DNA from: JAFDVL01 sp963794955
Lineage (GTDB): Bacteria; Acidobacteriota; Blastocatellia; RBC074
Direction: 5' to 3'
Assembly: GCA_963794955.1 (NCBI GenBank)
Contig: CAWCGF010000044.1
Location: forward strand, 97,850-161,849
Length of the DNA: 64,000 nt
Shown here piece by piece: positions 16,996-25,468 of this stretch. The notes under the pieces are model-generated. The model saw only the letters and a program-made list of their open reading frames with translations, ran no database searches and had not been told where the DNA came from. Both the position numbers and the translations under genes were made by a program. Numbering within the stretch: the first letter of the stretch is position 1; every line of letters begins with the position of its first letter.

Positions 16996-19737
16996 ATGAT
17001 GAGATTCAAAGCACTCATGGCGGTTTTCTCACTGCTTGGTTGCTTGCTATACAGCCAAGGCCTGGCCCAAACCTTTACAGACACGGGCTTCACTGCTGAG
17101 GTCGTCACCACCTTACCGGCTTATCAGCCCGTCGGTCTGACCTGGGCGGCGGATGGGCGGATGTTCATTTGGCAGGAGCAGGGCGTGGTGCGCATCTATA
17201 AAAACGGGGCACTGCTGCCGACACCTTTTCTGGACATTTCTGCGCGTGTCAACCAGGTCAATGATCGCGGACTGCTGGGGCTGGCGCTGGACCCAAACTT
17301 TGCCACGAATGGGTATGTTTATTTGCTCTACACCTACGAGCCAAATGGGAACCCCAATGATGCGGCTCCGAAAACCGCACGACTTACACGGATGACCGCT
17401 AATCCGAACAATCCTGATGTCACGCTGGCGAACAGCGAAATCGTGCTGCTGGGCAGTCTCGGCACAGCGCCTTGCAGCCAATACCCCGCAGGCGCAGATT
17501 GCATCGGCAACGATTCGGATGCGCATTCCGTTGACACACTCCGGTTCGGGCCGGATGGGAAACTATACGTCAGCATTGGCGATGGGGCTGGGTATAGCTC
17601 CGCCGATTCCCTGGCATTGCGCGCCCAGGACCTGAATTCTTACAACGGCAAGGTGCTGCGCATTAACTCTGATGGCACAGCGCCCCCAGACAATCCGTTC
17701 TTTAATGGGAATCCCAATGCGGTGCGCTCTAAGGTCTATGCGTATGGGTTGCGCAATCCGTACCGGTTCGGCATTCATCCGACCACCGGGGAAGTGATCA
17801 TCGGCGATGTCGGTTGGGAAGACTGGGAAGAACTCAATCGCGGGCGCGGCGCGAATTTCGGCTGGCCGTGTTACGAAGGCAACAACCCGCAGACCAAATA
17901 TCAAAATAAATTTGCGCAATGTCGGGCCTTGGCGGCCAGCGCTGTGATGGCACCGCTCTATGTGTATGACCACAGCGTGGGCGGTGGGGCGGCAATTGGC
18001 GGCGCGTTCTATACGGCAACGAAGTTTCCAAAAAAATATCGCGGCAATTTTTTCTATGGCGAATATGTGGGGCAGTACATCAACCGCATTGTTTTTGACG
18101 CGAATAACAATTTGTCGAGTGTCGTGCGCTTTGCCTCCAATGTGGGGGAAATCGTTTCGTTGGAGCAAGGGCCGGATGGCGCGCTTTATTACAGCGAACT
18201 GGCTTCGGGGCAAGTGCGGCGACTGCGCTACACGAGTGCTTCCAGTACGCCGATTGCTGTTGCCTCGGCCACGCCGACGGCGGGCGCATCACCGCTGACA
18301 GTGAACTTTTCAAGCACTGGCTCGAACGACCCCGGCGGTTCCACCCTTACTTACAAATGGGAATTCGGTGACGGCACGACTTCTACCGCCGCCAACCCAC
18401 CCCATACCTACACTTCCAGCACAACAAAGACGTTCACGGCCAAACTAACCGTCACCAATGCGCAGGGCAATAGTGCCGCTGCAACGGTGGCAATTTCTGT
18501 CGGCGCGCAGCCGCCAGTCGCAACCATTACGATTCCCGACAATGGGCAGAAGTTCCAGGTCGGTACTACGGTGGCGTATACAGGAACTGCCTTCGATCCT
18601 GATGGCGTGCTTACCGCCAGCAGTTTTGCCTGGCAGGTGCTCTTGCATCACAACGAGCACACTCATCCCTACATCACCAGCGCGGGCACCACAGGCAGTT
18701 TTGTGATCGAGGCGCACGGCACGCCGAACGATATTATTTTCTACGAAATCGTTCTGACCGTGACGGATAGCAGCGGGCTGAAAGATACAAAAAGCGTGCA
18801 AGTCTATCCCTTGCCGCCCACCGCCACGCTGCCATCGCCCTGGGTCGGGCAGGAAGTCGGTAATGTCGCGCTCCCCGGTAGTGCCGAGTATACCAACGGA
18901 ACTTTCACCGTGAGGGGTTCCGGCTCTGACATCGGCGGTTCCAGCGATGGCTTCTATTTCGTTTATCAGCCTTTCAGCGGGAATGGCGAAATCAAAGCAC
19001 GCGTTGCCACCGTGCAAAACCTGGGGACTGATGCCAAGGCCGGGGTGATGATTCGCGCCAGCCTGGATGCCAATTCAGCGTATACACTGATGAGTCTTTC
19101 GCCGACGAAAGGCTCATCATTTAAGCGCCGCCTGTCCACCGGATTTGGCACCACTTCCAGTACTGGCGGCTCTATTCAGGCTCCTTATTGGGTACGCTTA
19201 ACGAGAAGCGGCGATACATTTACGGCCTATCAATCACCAGATGGAATCACGTGGACGCAAGTTGGCCCCGCTGTGACCAGCAGCATGCCCGCATCTGTTT
19301 TTGTGGGCCTGGCGGTGACCAGCAATGACAACGCGGCCTTGTGTACTGCCGCACTTGATAATGTGGCAATCACCACCGCCCCAACTGGGAATCTGCCACC
19401 AACCGTCGCCATCACCACCCCGCTTAATGGAGCCTCGTTCGCCGCTCCTGCACGCATCAGCCTGGAAGCCATCGCGCAGGATAGCGATGGCGCAGTGCGC
19501 AAAGTTGAGTTCTTTTCAGGCTCCCAACTGCTGCACACCGAAAATTATGCCCCCTGGACATTCACCTGGAGCAATGTGCCCGCCGGAAATTACACCCTGA
19601 CGGCCAAAGCGACTGACAATGCCGGAGCCAGCACGACTTCGGCTCCGATCAACCTCACGGTCGGTTCCGGCAATGGGGTAAAGGGCGAATATTTCGATTT
19701 GCAAAACCTGACTGACGCTCAAGCTCACGCGCACTGA
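16996..19737 (+). CDS. Secreted PQQ-dependent sugar dehydrogenase-like multidomain protein (frameshifted 3' end)
   Basis: It starts at the ATG of MMRFKALMAVFSLLGCLLYS, a clear signal peptide ending at GLAQ. Residues 30-400 form a glucose/sorbosone dehydrogenase-like six-bladed propeller (VGLTWAADGRMFIWQEQGVV, GLLGLALDPNF, YGLRNPYRFGIHP). Then come a PKD domain (about 415-500, YKWEFGDGT), a domain with HHNEHTHPYI (501-608), a laminin-G/DUF1349-like domain (612-793, GVMIRAS) and an Ig-like domain (797-891). The final PA14 domain begins at GVKGEYFDLQN, but the frame then hits a stop; the rest continues in another frame. It probably acts outside the cell on sugars. It interrupts an otherwise assembly-oriented EPS operon. 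Confidence 0.82.
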   Translation: MMRFKALMAVFSLLGCLLYSQGLAQTFTDTGFTAEVVTTLPAYQPVGLTWAADGRMFIWQEQGVVRIYKNGALLPTPFLDISARVNQVNDRGLLGLALDPNFATNGYVYLLYTYEPNGNPNDAAPKTARLTRMTANPNNPDVTLANSEIVLLGSLGTAPCSQYPAGADCIGNDSDAHSVDTLRFGPDGKLYVSIGDGAGYSSADSLALRAQDLNSYNGKVLRINSDGTAPPDNPFFNGNPNAVRSKVYAYGLRNPYRFGIHPTTGEVIIGDVGWEDWEELNRGRGANFGWPCYEGNNPQTKYQNKFAQCRALAASAVMAPLYVYDHSVGGGAAIGGAFYTATKFPKKYRGNFFYGEYVGQYINRIVFDANNNLSSVVRFASNVGEIVSLEQGPDGALYYSELASGQVRRLRYTSASSTPIAVASATPTAGASPLTVNFSSTGSNDPGGSTLTYKWEFGDGTTSTAANPPHTYTSSTTKTFTAKLTVTNAQGNSAAATVAISVGAQPPVATITIPDNGQKFQVGTTVAYTGTAFDPDGVLTASSFAWQVLLHHNEHTHPYITSAGTTGSFVIEAHGTPNDIIFYEIVLTVTDSSGLKDTKSVQVYPLPPTATLPSPWVGQEVGNVALPGSAEYTNGTFTVRGSGSDIGGSSDGFYFVYQPFSGNGEIKARVATVQNLGTDAKAGVMIRASLDANSAYTLMSLSPTKGSSFKRRLSTGFGTTSSTGGSIQAPYWVRLTRSGDTFTAYQSPDGITWTQVGPAVTSSMPASVFVGLAVTSNDNAALCTAALDNVAITTAPTGNLPPTVAITTPLNGASFAAPARISLEAIAQDSDGAVRKVEFFSGSQLLHTENYAPWTFTWSNVPAGNYTLTAKATDNAGASTTSAPINLTVGSGNGVKGEYFDLQNLTDAQAHAH

Positions 19738-20098
19738 TGCAAATGTGAATTTCGATTGGGGCACAGGCACGCCTGTGACGGCCATTGGCACGGGAGAGTT
19801 TTCGATTCGCTGGACGGGACAAGTGCAGCCGCGTTTTGCTGAGACGTACACCTTTCATACGGTAGCCGAAGGGGGTGTGCGATTGTGGGTGAACAATCAA
19901 CTGCTGATTGACGATTGGAGCGATCCCGATGCGCCGCCGCGCGAACGCAGTGGCACACTCACGCTGGTAGCCAATCAGAACTACAGCCTCAAACTGGAAT
20001 ATCGAGAAACCAAGGCGCTGGCTTCGATCAAGCTTTTTTGGTCAAGCGCACGGCAAGCCAGAGAAATCATTCCGACTAGCCGATTGTTTGTGCCTTAG
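19718..20098 (+). pseudogene. Out-of-frame remainder of the PA14 domain
   Basis: In the +1 frame relative to the dehydrogenase, the sequence from 19718 reads LKLTRTDANVNFDWGTGTP and continues without a stop through FSIRWTGQVQPRFAETYTF and GGVRLWVNNQLLIDDW to LFVP. These are the diagnostic blocks of a PA14 domain. Joining the two frames at about 19717 restores one complete domain, so a single 1-base insertion (or 2-base loss) separates them. The change is recent or a sequencing error, because no further damage is seen. Confidence 0.8.
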
Positions 20099-20112
20099 AC
20101 GGGGAGTCACAA

Positions 20113-20156
20113 GCAAAGCACCAATGAAGCTGCTTTGCATAACGCCGGGCAAAGCA
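20113..20156 (+). promoter_or_regulatory. Candidate alternative-hairpin leader of the epimerase-WecG gene
   Basis: GCAAAGCA (20113-20120), its reverse complement TGCTTTGC (20131-20138) and a second GCAAAGCA (20149-20156) are spaced by exactly 10 bases each. The middle segment can pair with either flank but not both. The element ends 42 bases before the start codon. This layout fits a leader switch, or a set of repeated protein-binding sites. No known riboswitch was recognised. Confidence 0.4.
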
Positions 20157-20198
20157 CCAGGTAACTTTCTTGCAGATAACTACTGAAGGAGCAAAAGT

Positions 20199-22199
20199 AT
20201 GAGTACTGTTTTAATTACCGGTTCTGCCGGTTTGATCGGGTCAGAAGCAACGCTGTTCTTTGCTAATCTTGGCTTTGATGTCATTGGGATTGATAACAAC
20301 ATGCGCGAGGTGTTTTTCGGCGCGGAGGCTTCGACTGATTGGCAACGGCAATTCTTAAAGCAGAAGCTGGGCCAACATTACCGTCATTACGCTCTGGATA
20401 TTCGTAATGCTGCGGCGATGGAAGAAGTGGTCAAGAAATACGCTTCAGATTTGCAATTAGTTATTCACACGGCGGCGCAGCCATCGCACGATTGGGCGGC
20501 GCGTGACCCGCACACGGATTTTGGCGTGAATGCGGAAGGCACGCTCAACTTGCTCGAAGCAGTGCGTAAACATGCCCCAGAAACAGCCTTCATCTTTACC
20601 TCAACCAATAAAGTTTACGGCGATACGCCGAATCGCTTGCCGCTGATTGAACAGGCGACGCGTTGGGAAATTGATTCCGCTCACACGTATGCCAATGGCA
20701 TCCGCGAAGACATGTCCATTGACCAGACGCTGCATAGTTTGTTTGGCGCGTCGAAGGTGGCGGCGGATGTGTTGGTGCAGGAATACGGGCGCTACTTCGG
20801 GATGAAGACCGCTTGTTTTCGGGGCGGTTGCTTGACGGGGCCAAATCATTCCGGGACGCAATTGCACGGCTTTCTAGCCTATCTGATGCGCTGCGCCGCG
20901 ACGGGCACGCCGTATCAAGTGTTTGGCTACGGCGGCAAACAAGTGCGCGACAACATCCACAGCGCCGATCTGATTGCTGCGTTCTATGAATTCTTTCAGG
21001 CTCCTCGCAGTGGCGTTGTTTACAACATGGGGGGCAGCCGCTTCAGCAATTGCTCCATGCTCGAAGCCATCAAGCTGTGCGAGGAAATCACGAGTCGCGC
21101 AATGCAATGGCGTTACCAGGAGCAAAACCGCACGGGCGATCACATCTGGTGGGTGAGCGATGTCAGCAAATTCCGCGCGGATTATCCCAATTGGCAACTC
21201 CGATATGACGTGCCCGCCATCTTGCGGGAAATTTACGAAGCCGGTCTTGAGCGGTGGCAACCTCGCGCGCAAGCGGCTCACCGGTACAGCACTGCAAGCG
21301 GGAGGGAGCTTGCACAAATCTCAAATAACTACTACCGAAACGAGAGCAAGTTCGCTCCCGCTTGCAGTGCTGTACCGGAGTTCAATGAATCGCCTCCGCT
21401 CTCAACCAAGAAAAACGTGCTGGGCATTGGCGTAGACGCGGTGGATTACGCCGAAACGACCCGGCAGATTATCGCCGCCGCGAAAAATAAAACGCCCTTT
21501 TCGCTCTCCGCGCTCGCTGTGCATGGCGTGATGACGGGCGTGTTGGATCGCACGCAACGGTATCGGCTGAATCATCTCGACTTAATTGTGCCCGATGGCC
21601 AACCGGTGCGCTGGGCTTTGAACTTACTGCACAAAACAGCCCTCCGCGACCGCGTTTACGGCCCGAAGTTAATGCTCAACGTGTGCGAGCAAGCGGCAAC
21701 GGAAGGATTACCGATTTATCTGTATGGCAGTCAGGCAGACGTGCTGGAGCGGTTGGCGGCAATGTTGCAAACTCGTTTTCCAACATTGATTATTGCGGGC
21801 AAACAGCCCTCTCGCTTCCGGCAACTGACCGCAGAAGAAAAGCAGCGGGTGGCCGCAGATATCAACGCCAGCGGAGCTGCCATCACATTTGTGGGCCTGG
21901 GTTGCCCACGCCAGGAGGTTTGGGTGTATGAGTATCGCGAGATGTTGCAGATGCCTTTGTTAGCGGTCGGTGCCGCGTTTGACTTTCACGCCGGAACGCA
22001 GTCACAAGCACCCACCTCAATGCAACAGTACGGGCTGGAATGGTTCTTTCGTTTGTTGCACGAACCGCGCCGTTTGTGGCGTCGCTATGTCTTGCTCAAT
22101 CCTGTCTATGTCAGTCTGTTGCTGTTGCAACTGACACGGCTGAAAAAGTTTAAGTTGACCGAAGGCGTCGCGCCTACGCAGGAACTCCGTTTTGGATGA
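20199..22199 (+). CDS. NAD-dependent sugar epimerase - WecG/TagA-family glycosyltransferase fusion
   Basis: 666 residues. Residues 1-355 are an extended SDR nucleotide-sugar epimerase: Rossmann TVLITGSAGLIGSEATLFF, VIHTAAQPSHDWAARDP and TSTNKVYGDTPN. It is closest to CDP-paratose 2-epimerase-like enzymes, but has LFGASK where the catalytic YxxxK is usually found. Residues about 405-640 are a GT26 (WecG/TagA/CpsF) domain: LGIGVDAVDYAETT, VPDGQPVRWALN, GLGCPRQEVW and GAAFDFHAG. The linker (about 361-393) is encoded by a perfect palindrome at 21281-21378. Making and transferring a sugar in one polypeptide is plausible for EPS synthesis. AAGGAG precedes the ATG. The fusion is read through intact, so it is not a frameshift artefact. 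Confidence 0.85.
   Translation: MSTVLITGSAGLIGSEATLFFANLGFDVIGIDNNMREVFFGAEASTDWQRQFLKQKLGQHYRHYALDIRNAAAMEEVVKKYASDLQLVIHTAAQPSHDWAARDPHTDFGVNAEGTLNLLEAVRKHAPETAFIFTSTNKVYGDTPNRLPLIEQATRWEIDSAHTYANGIREDMSIDQTLHSLFGASKVAADVLVQEYGRYFGMKTACFRGGCLTGPNHSGTQLHGFLAYLMRCAATGTPYQVFGYGGKQVRDNIHSADLIAAFYEFFQAPRSGVVYNMGGSRFSNCSMLEAIKLCEEITSRAMQWRYQEQNRTGDHIWWVSDVSKFRADYPNWQLRYDVPAILREIYEAGLERWQPRAQAAHRYSTASGRELAQISNNYYRNESKFAPACSAVPEFNESPPLSTKKNVLGIGVDAVDYAETTRQIIAAAKNKTPFSLSALAVHGVMTGVLDRTQRYRLNHLDLIVPDGQPVRWALNLLHKTALRDRVYGPKLMLNVCEQAATEGLPIYLYGSQADVLERLAAMLQTRFPTLIIAGKQPSRFRQLTAEEKQRVAADINASGAAITFVGLGCPRQEVWVYEYREMLQMPLLAVGAAFDFHAGTQSQAPTSMQQYGLEWFFRLLHEPRRLWRRYVLLNPVYVSLLLLQLTRLKKFKLTEGVAPTQELRFG
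21281..21378. repeat. Palindromic element inside a coding linker, 24-bp perfect arms
   Basis: The left arm at 21281-21304 (starting CCGGTACAGCACTGCAAGCG) is the exact reverse complement of 21355-21378, with a 50-base centre that has further partial symmetry (GGAGCTTGC / GAGCAAGTTC). The whole 98-base element is in frame within the epimerase-WecG gene and encodes the inter-domain linker. It resembles, in concept, palindromic elements inserted in coding sequence such as the Rickettsia RPEs. Confidence 0.85.
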
Positions 22200-22206
22200 G
22201 GTGACA

Positions 22207-23373
22207 ATGCTACTGGAATCCACCGCAAAAATTCGTGTTATGCCGTCGGTGCTGGTGCTGGAAACGCTCATCGGCGGCGTAGAAGTGATTGAGCAGTTGG
22301 CCGACGAATGGCGCGCATTGTGCAGCGAAGGGCCGTGCGATCAACCTTTCTTTCGGCCTGAATTTATCGCTGCTTATGTGAAAGCGTTTGCTGCACACAA
22401 AACGCTACTTGTCCTCACTGCCCGGTCTGCCGGTCGTTTGCGCGCGGTGCTGCCACTGATTGCCGAGCGTACCTGGTTGCATGGGATGCCAGTCAGAAAA
22501 CTGCGCAGCGCGTCAAACGTACATTGCGCGCGCTTCGATCTCATCCACGGCAGGAGTGATGGCGCTGCAGCGACGCAGGCAATTTGGCAAACCCTTCGTC
22601 AACGTCGTGACTGGGATGTCATTGAACTCACGGAAATCGCCGAGGGGAGCGCCTGTGAAACCTTGCTGGAACGGGCAGTGGCAGATCACTATCCAGTCGG
22701 CGTGTGGGAATTGCCGCCCGGCCCATATTTGCCGCTGGATGTAACAGGCCGCTCTCTCCCCCAGCGCGAGGCAATCACTCTTGCGGCAGTTAGCCCCAAA
22801 TCTCTTTCATCTCTCCGACGCAAACGGCGCAGGCTGGAAGAGCGCGGCCCCTTACGCTTTTTCAGCCTTGACAAAGCGGCCCCGGAAGACCTCGAACGGT
22901 TCTACGCGCTCGAACGCGCTGGATGGAAAGGTCAACAAGGCACGGCCATCGCGTGTGATGCTAACGTGCGCCAATTTTATGATGGCGTGGCGCAAGCTAC
23001 CGCGCAATCTGGCGGCTTTGCTCTTTACCTCCTGGAATGCGATGGTAAGGCGATAGCGATGCAATACTGCGTCCTGGATAAGCAGCGTTGCTATCTGCTC
23101 AAACCGACCTACGACGAAAGTTTCAGTGCCTATTCTCCTGGCCAATTACTTGTTCATGAAGTCTTGCGTGATGTGCTGACACGCGGGTTGTGTGAATACG
23201 ATTTCATGTCGCCACAATCAGAATGGAAAAGCCATTGGTCAAAGGCTGCACGCACACAATCGCATGGTTATATTTTTCGCTGCGGCTTGTTGGGGCGCGC
23301 GCTGCACGCGTGGAAGTTTCGTTTGCTGAAAACGGCGCGGCAGATAAAACGCCGCTGGGGGAATGATTTTTAA
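22207..23373 (+). CDS. CelD/FemAB-like GNAT acyltransferase (EPS-associated), first copy
   Basis: About 388 residues with the double-GNAT organisation of BcsL/CelD and FemAB-like proteins (PF13480-type). Visible blocks are ELADEWRALCSEGPCDQPFF near the N-terminus, SLRRKRRRLEERGPLRFF at about 195, and LLECDGKAIAMQYCVLDKQ followed by YSPGQLLVHEVLRD and YDFMSPQSEWKSHW. Such proteins are frequent in exopolysaccharide loci of exosortase-bearing bacteria, where they are thought to acylate sugars. The start is taken as ATG 22207, preceded by GAGGTG; TTG 22192 overlaps the previous stop. Confidence 0.75.
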   Translation: MLLESTAKIRVMPSVLVLETLIGGVEVIEQLADEWRALCSEGPCDQPFFRPEFIAAYVKAFAAHKTLLVLTARSAGRLRAVLPLIAERTWLHGMPVRKLRSASNVHCARFDLIHGRSDGAAATQAIWQTLRQRRDWDVIELTEIAEGSACETLLERAVADHYPVGVWELPPGPYLPLDVTGRSLPQREAITLAAVSPKSLSSLRRKRRRLEERGPLRFFSLDKAAPEDLERFYALERAGWKGQQGTAIACDANVRQFYDGVAQATAQSGGFALYLLECDGKAIAMQYCVLDKQRCYLLKPTYDESFSAYSPGQLLVHEVLRDVLTRGLCEYDFMSPQSEWKSHWSKAARTQSHGYIFRCGLLGRALHAWKFRLLKTARQIKRRWGNDF

Positions 23374-23469
23374 TGAAAGGAGCATGTCGCCTAAACTCCC
23401 GATTTATCATCGCCTCATTGACAATGCTCCATACCCGTAACGACCGAAGAACGGAGAAGTATTATTTAG

Positions 23470-24255
23470 ATGCGCTTGCAACAATCAGAGGCGTCAATAA
23501 CGGCAGTCCACATAAGAAGTCTGTTAATAAAAATCAAGCAATCTTTTCAGCGCAGAGGGCTGGGCGGAACGCTGGAACTCGTATCGTGGAAAATCGGGAA
23601 TCCGATAGTCAACTGGCTGTTGCCCTCGCGCTGGCAGGCGCGGCACAGGGATTATGAATTCGACAAGAAATTTGGCGTTGACACGCGCGGCATTATTGAA
23701 CTTAAGGAACTAACAATTGCCAGCCATAACGTGGCGCATGGCGTGCATTATGAGCAAACCAAACCTGACGCTTTTGCCACTCTGATGAAGCACCTGGTTG
23801 TCAGGTTTGAAGATTTCATCTTTGTTGATTTTGGCTCAGGAAAAGGGCGGGTGCTGCTGATGGCTTCAGATTATCCGTTTCGCAAGATCATTGGCATTGA
23901 GTTTGCCCACGAACTGCTCGAAGTCGCACAGGAGAACCTCCACAATTATCGCAGCGGGCGGCAACAGTGTCATAACTTTGAGTTGTGTTATCTGGATGCC
24001 ACGCTGTATCAGATTCCCCCAGAGAAGACGGTGTTCTATTTTTATAACCCATTCGATGAGGTCGTGATGAAACAAGTACTCACCAATATTCATCAATCCC
24101 TGTTGGCGCAGCCGCGCGAAGCATTCATCCTCTATTGCAATTCGCAGTGGCGCGCTTTGATCCCACAATTCGGCTTCGTCGAAATCGGCTCAAACCACTG
24201 GTATGGGGTTTATCGGTTCGGTACTCAAGCGAATGGAAAGGAGAGTGCCAGATGA
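23470..24255 (+). CDS. Class I SAM-dependent methyltransferase
   Basis: 261 residues. Motif I of Rossmann methyltransferases appears as FIFVDFGSGKGRVLLMA (about residues 117-133), followed by IIGIEFAHELLEVAQENL (motif II region) and the post-motif block VFYFYNPFD. It probably methylates a sugar or another EPS component, given that it lies between two CelD-like genes. The start ATG at 23470 has GGAGAAG upstream. It ends in a 4-base ATGA overlap with the next gene. Confidence 0.8.
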   Translation: MRLQQSEASITAVHIRSLLIKIKQSFQRRGLGGTLELVSWKIGNPIVNWLLPSRWQARHRDYEFDKKFGVDTRGIIELKELTIASHNVAHGVHYEQTKPDAFATLMKHLVVRFEDFIFVDFGSGKGRVLLMASDYPFRKIIGIEFAHELLEVAQENLHNYRSGRQQCHNFELCYLDATLYQIPPEKTVFYFYNPFDEVVMKQVLTNIHQSLLAQPREAFILYCNSQWRALIPQFGFVEIGSNHWYGVYRFGTQANGKESAR

Positions 24256-25463
24256 ATCAGTTGAGAGTCGAAGTCCTACAAGGTGTCGAGGCGATGGAAG
24301 CCTTGCGCGCGGAATGGAAAAGCCTCTTTCACGTTGCCGACGCCTCGCCCTTTCTGTCGTGGGAATGGGCGGCAACCTGGCACAAATGGTTTGGGAGGGA
24401 GAAAACACCCTATTTGATCTGTGTGCGTGAGGGCAAAATATTAATCGGTTTGTTGGCGCTCGTACTTGAAAAGCGGCGAATGGCAGGGGGAACAGTAAAA
24501 CAACTTTCCTTGCTTGGCGATGGATTCGGTGGGGCTGATTATCTGGATATGTTAGCCTCGCCAAACAGGCAGGAAGCAAGTGCCACAGCGATCCTGAATG
24601 AACTGGCCAGCGCCGCAATGTTGGGGGGGCTGAAGCTCGACGGAATGGCGACGGATTCATTGCTGCTGGCACAACTGACAACTCGATTCAGCCCGGAACG
24701 TGGTTTTCTTTACCGCCGGATTTCGCGGTACATTTGCCCGCAACTGGAATTGAATGGTTCTTGGCCTGAAATCCTGCGGCGCAGTCGCCGTGCCGATAAC
24801 TTCAAACGCCGGTTTCGGAAATTGAGTGCGCGTGAAGGCTTTGCCCATCGGGTTGTCACTCAGCCAGAAGAGGCGCTGGTCGCCTTTGAGCGTTTTTTGC
24901 AGTTGCACGAATCGCGTTGGGCTGAGGTCGGCGGTTCTGAGATGACCGGACATGAACGGCTAACATCCTTTCATCGTGATCTGGTTGTGCGTTTTGCCGA
25001 AGCGGGATTCTTGCGCTTTGATGAATTGTGGATTGAGGGCAAATGCCGCGCTTCGATTTATGGTTTGCAACATGGTCGTCAGTATTATTTCTACAACTCC
25101 GGGTATGATCAGGCGTGGCGTGGGGCAAGCGTGGGATTGGTGTTATTAGGGTTATCAATCAAAAGTGCGGTGGAGCGCGGCGTCGAAGTGTATGACTTTT
25201 TGCGCGGCACCGAAAGCTACAAATTTGACTGGGCCGACACCACGCGCGAGACGCTACTGATTCGCGTCGCACCCAAGCGACTGCGCGCTACTTTGTGGCT
25301 GGCTTATGAGCAAGGAAGCGAAGCCTTGCGGCAAAGGATGCGGGAAGCGCTGCCCGAACGGCTGCTGCTTCCGGTGCAGCGCGTGCGACGCGCCTGGAAG
25401 CGCAAACAGGAATTGGCGGAGAAGCGGATTTTCTCACCTTCACCGCAAATCAAAGAAGGATGA
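24252..25463 (+). CDS. CelD/FemAB-like GNAT acyltransferase (EPS-associated), second copy
   Basis: About 403 residues and the same architecture as the gene at 22207: MEALRAEWKSLFHVADASPFLSWEW, then RRSRRADNFKRRFRKLSAREG, FDELWIEGKCRASIYGLQHG, YNSGYDQAWRGASVGLVLLG and YDFLRGTESYKFDWADTTRE. The last block is a hallmark of this family. The start overlaps the upstream stop (ATGA), indicating translational coupling with the methyltransferase. The two copies are clearly divergent, so they are likely to act on different groups of the polysaccharide. Confidence 0.8.
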   Translation: MNQLRVEVLQGVEAMEALRAEWKSLFHVADASPFLSWEWAATWHKWFGREKTPYLICVREGKILIGLLALVLEKRRMAGGTVKQLSLLGDGFGGADYLDMLASPNRQEASATAILNELASAAMLGGLKLDGMATDSLLLAQLTTRFSPERGFLYRRISRYICPQLELNGSWPEILRRSRRADNFKRRFRKLSAREGFAHRVVTQPEEALVAFERFLQLHESRWAEVGGSEMTGHERLTSFHRDLVVRFAEAGFLRFDELWIEGKCRASIYGLQHGRQYYFYNSGYDQAWRGASVGLVLLGLSIKSAVERGVEVYDFLRGTESYKFDWADTTRETLLIRVAPKRLRATLWLAYEQGSEALRQRMREALPERLLLPVQRVRRAWKRKQELAEKRIFSPSPQIKEG

Positions 25464-25468
25464 TTTTC

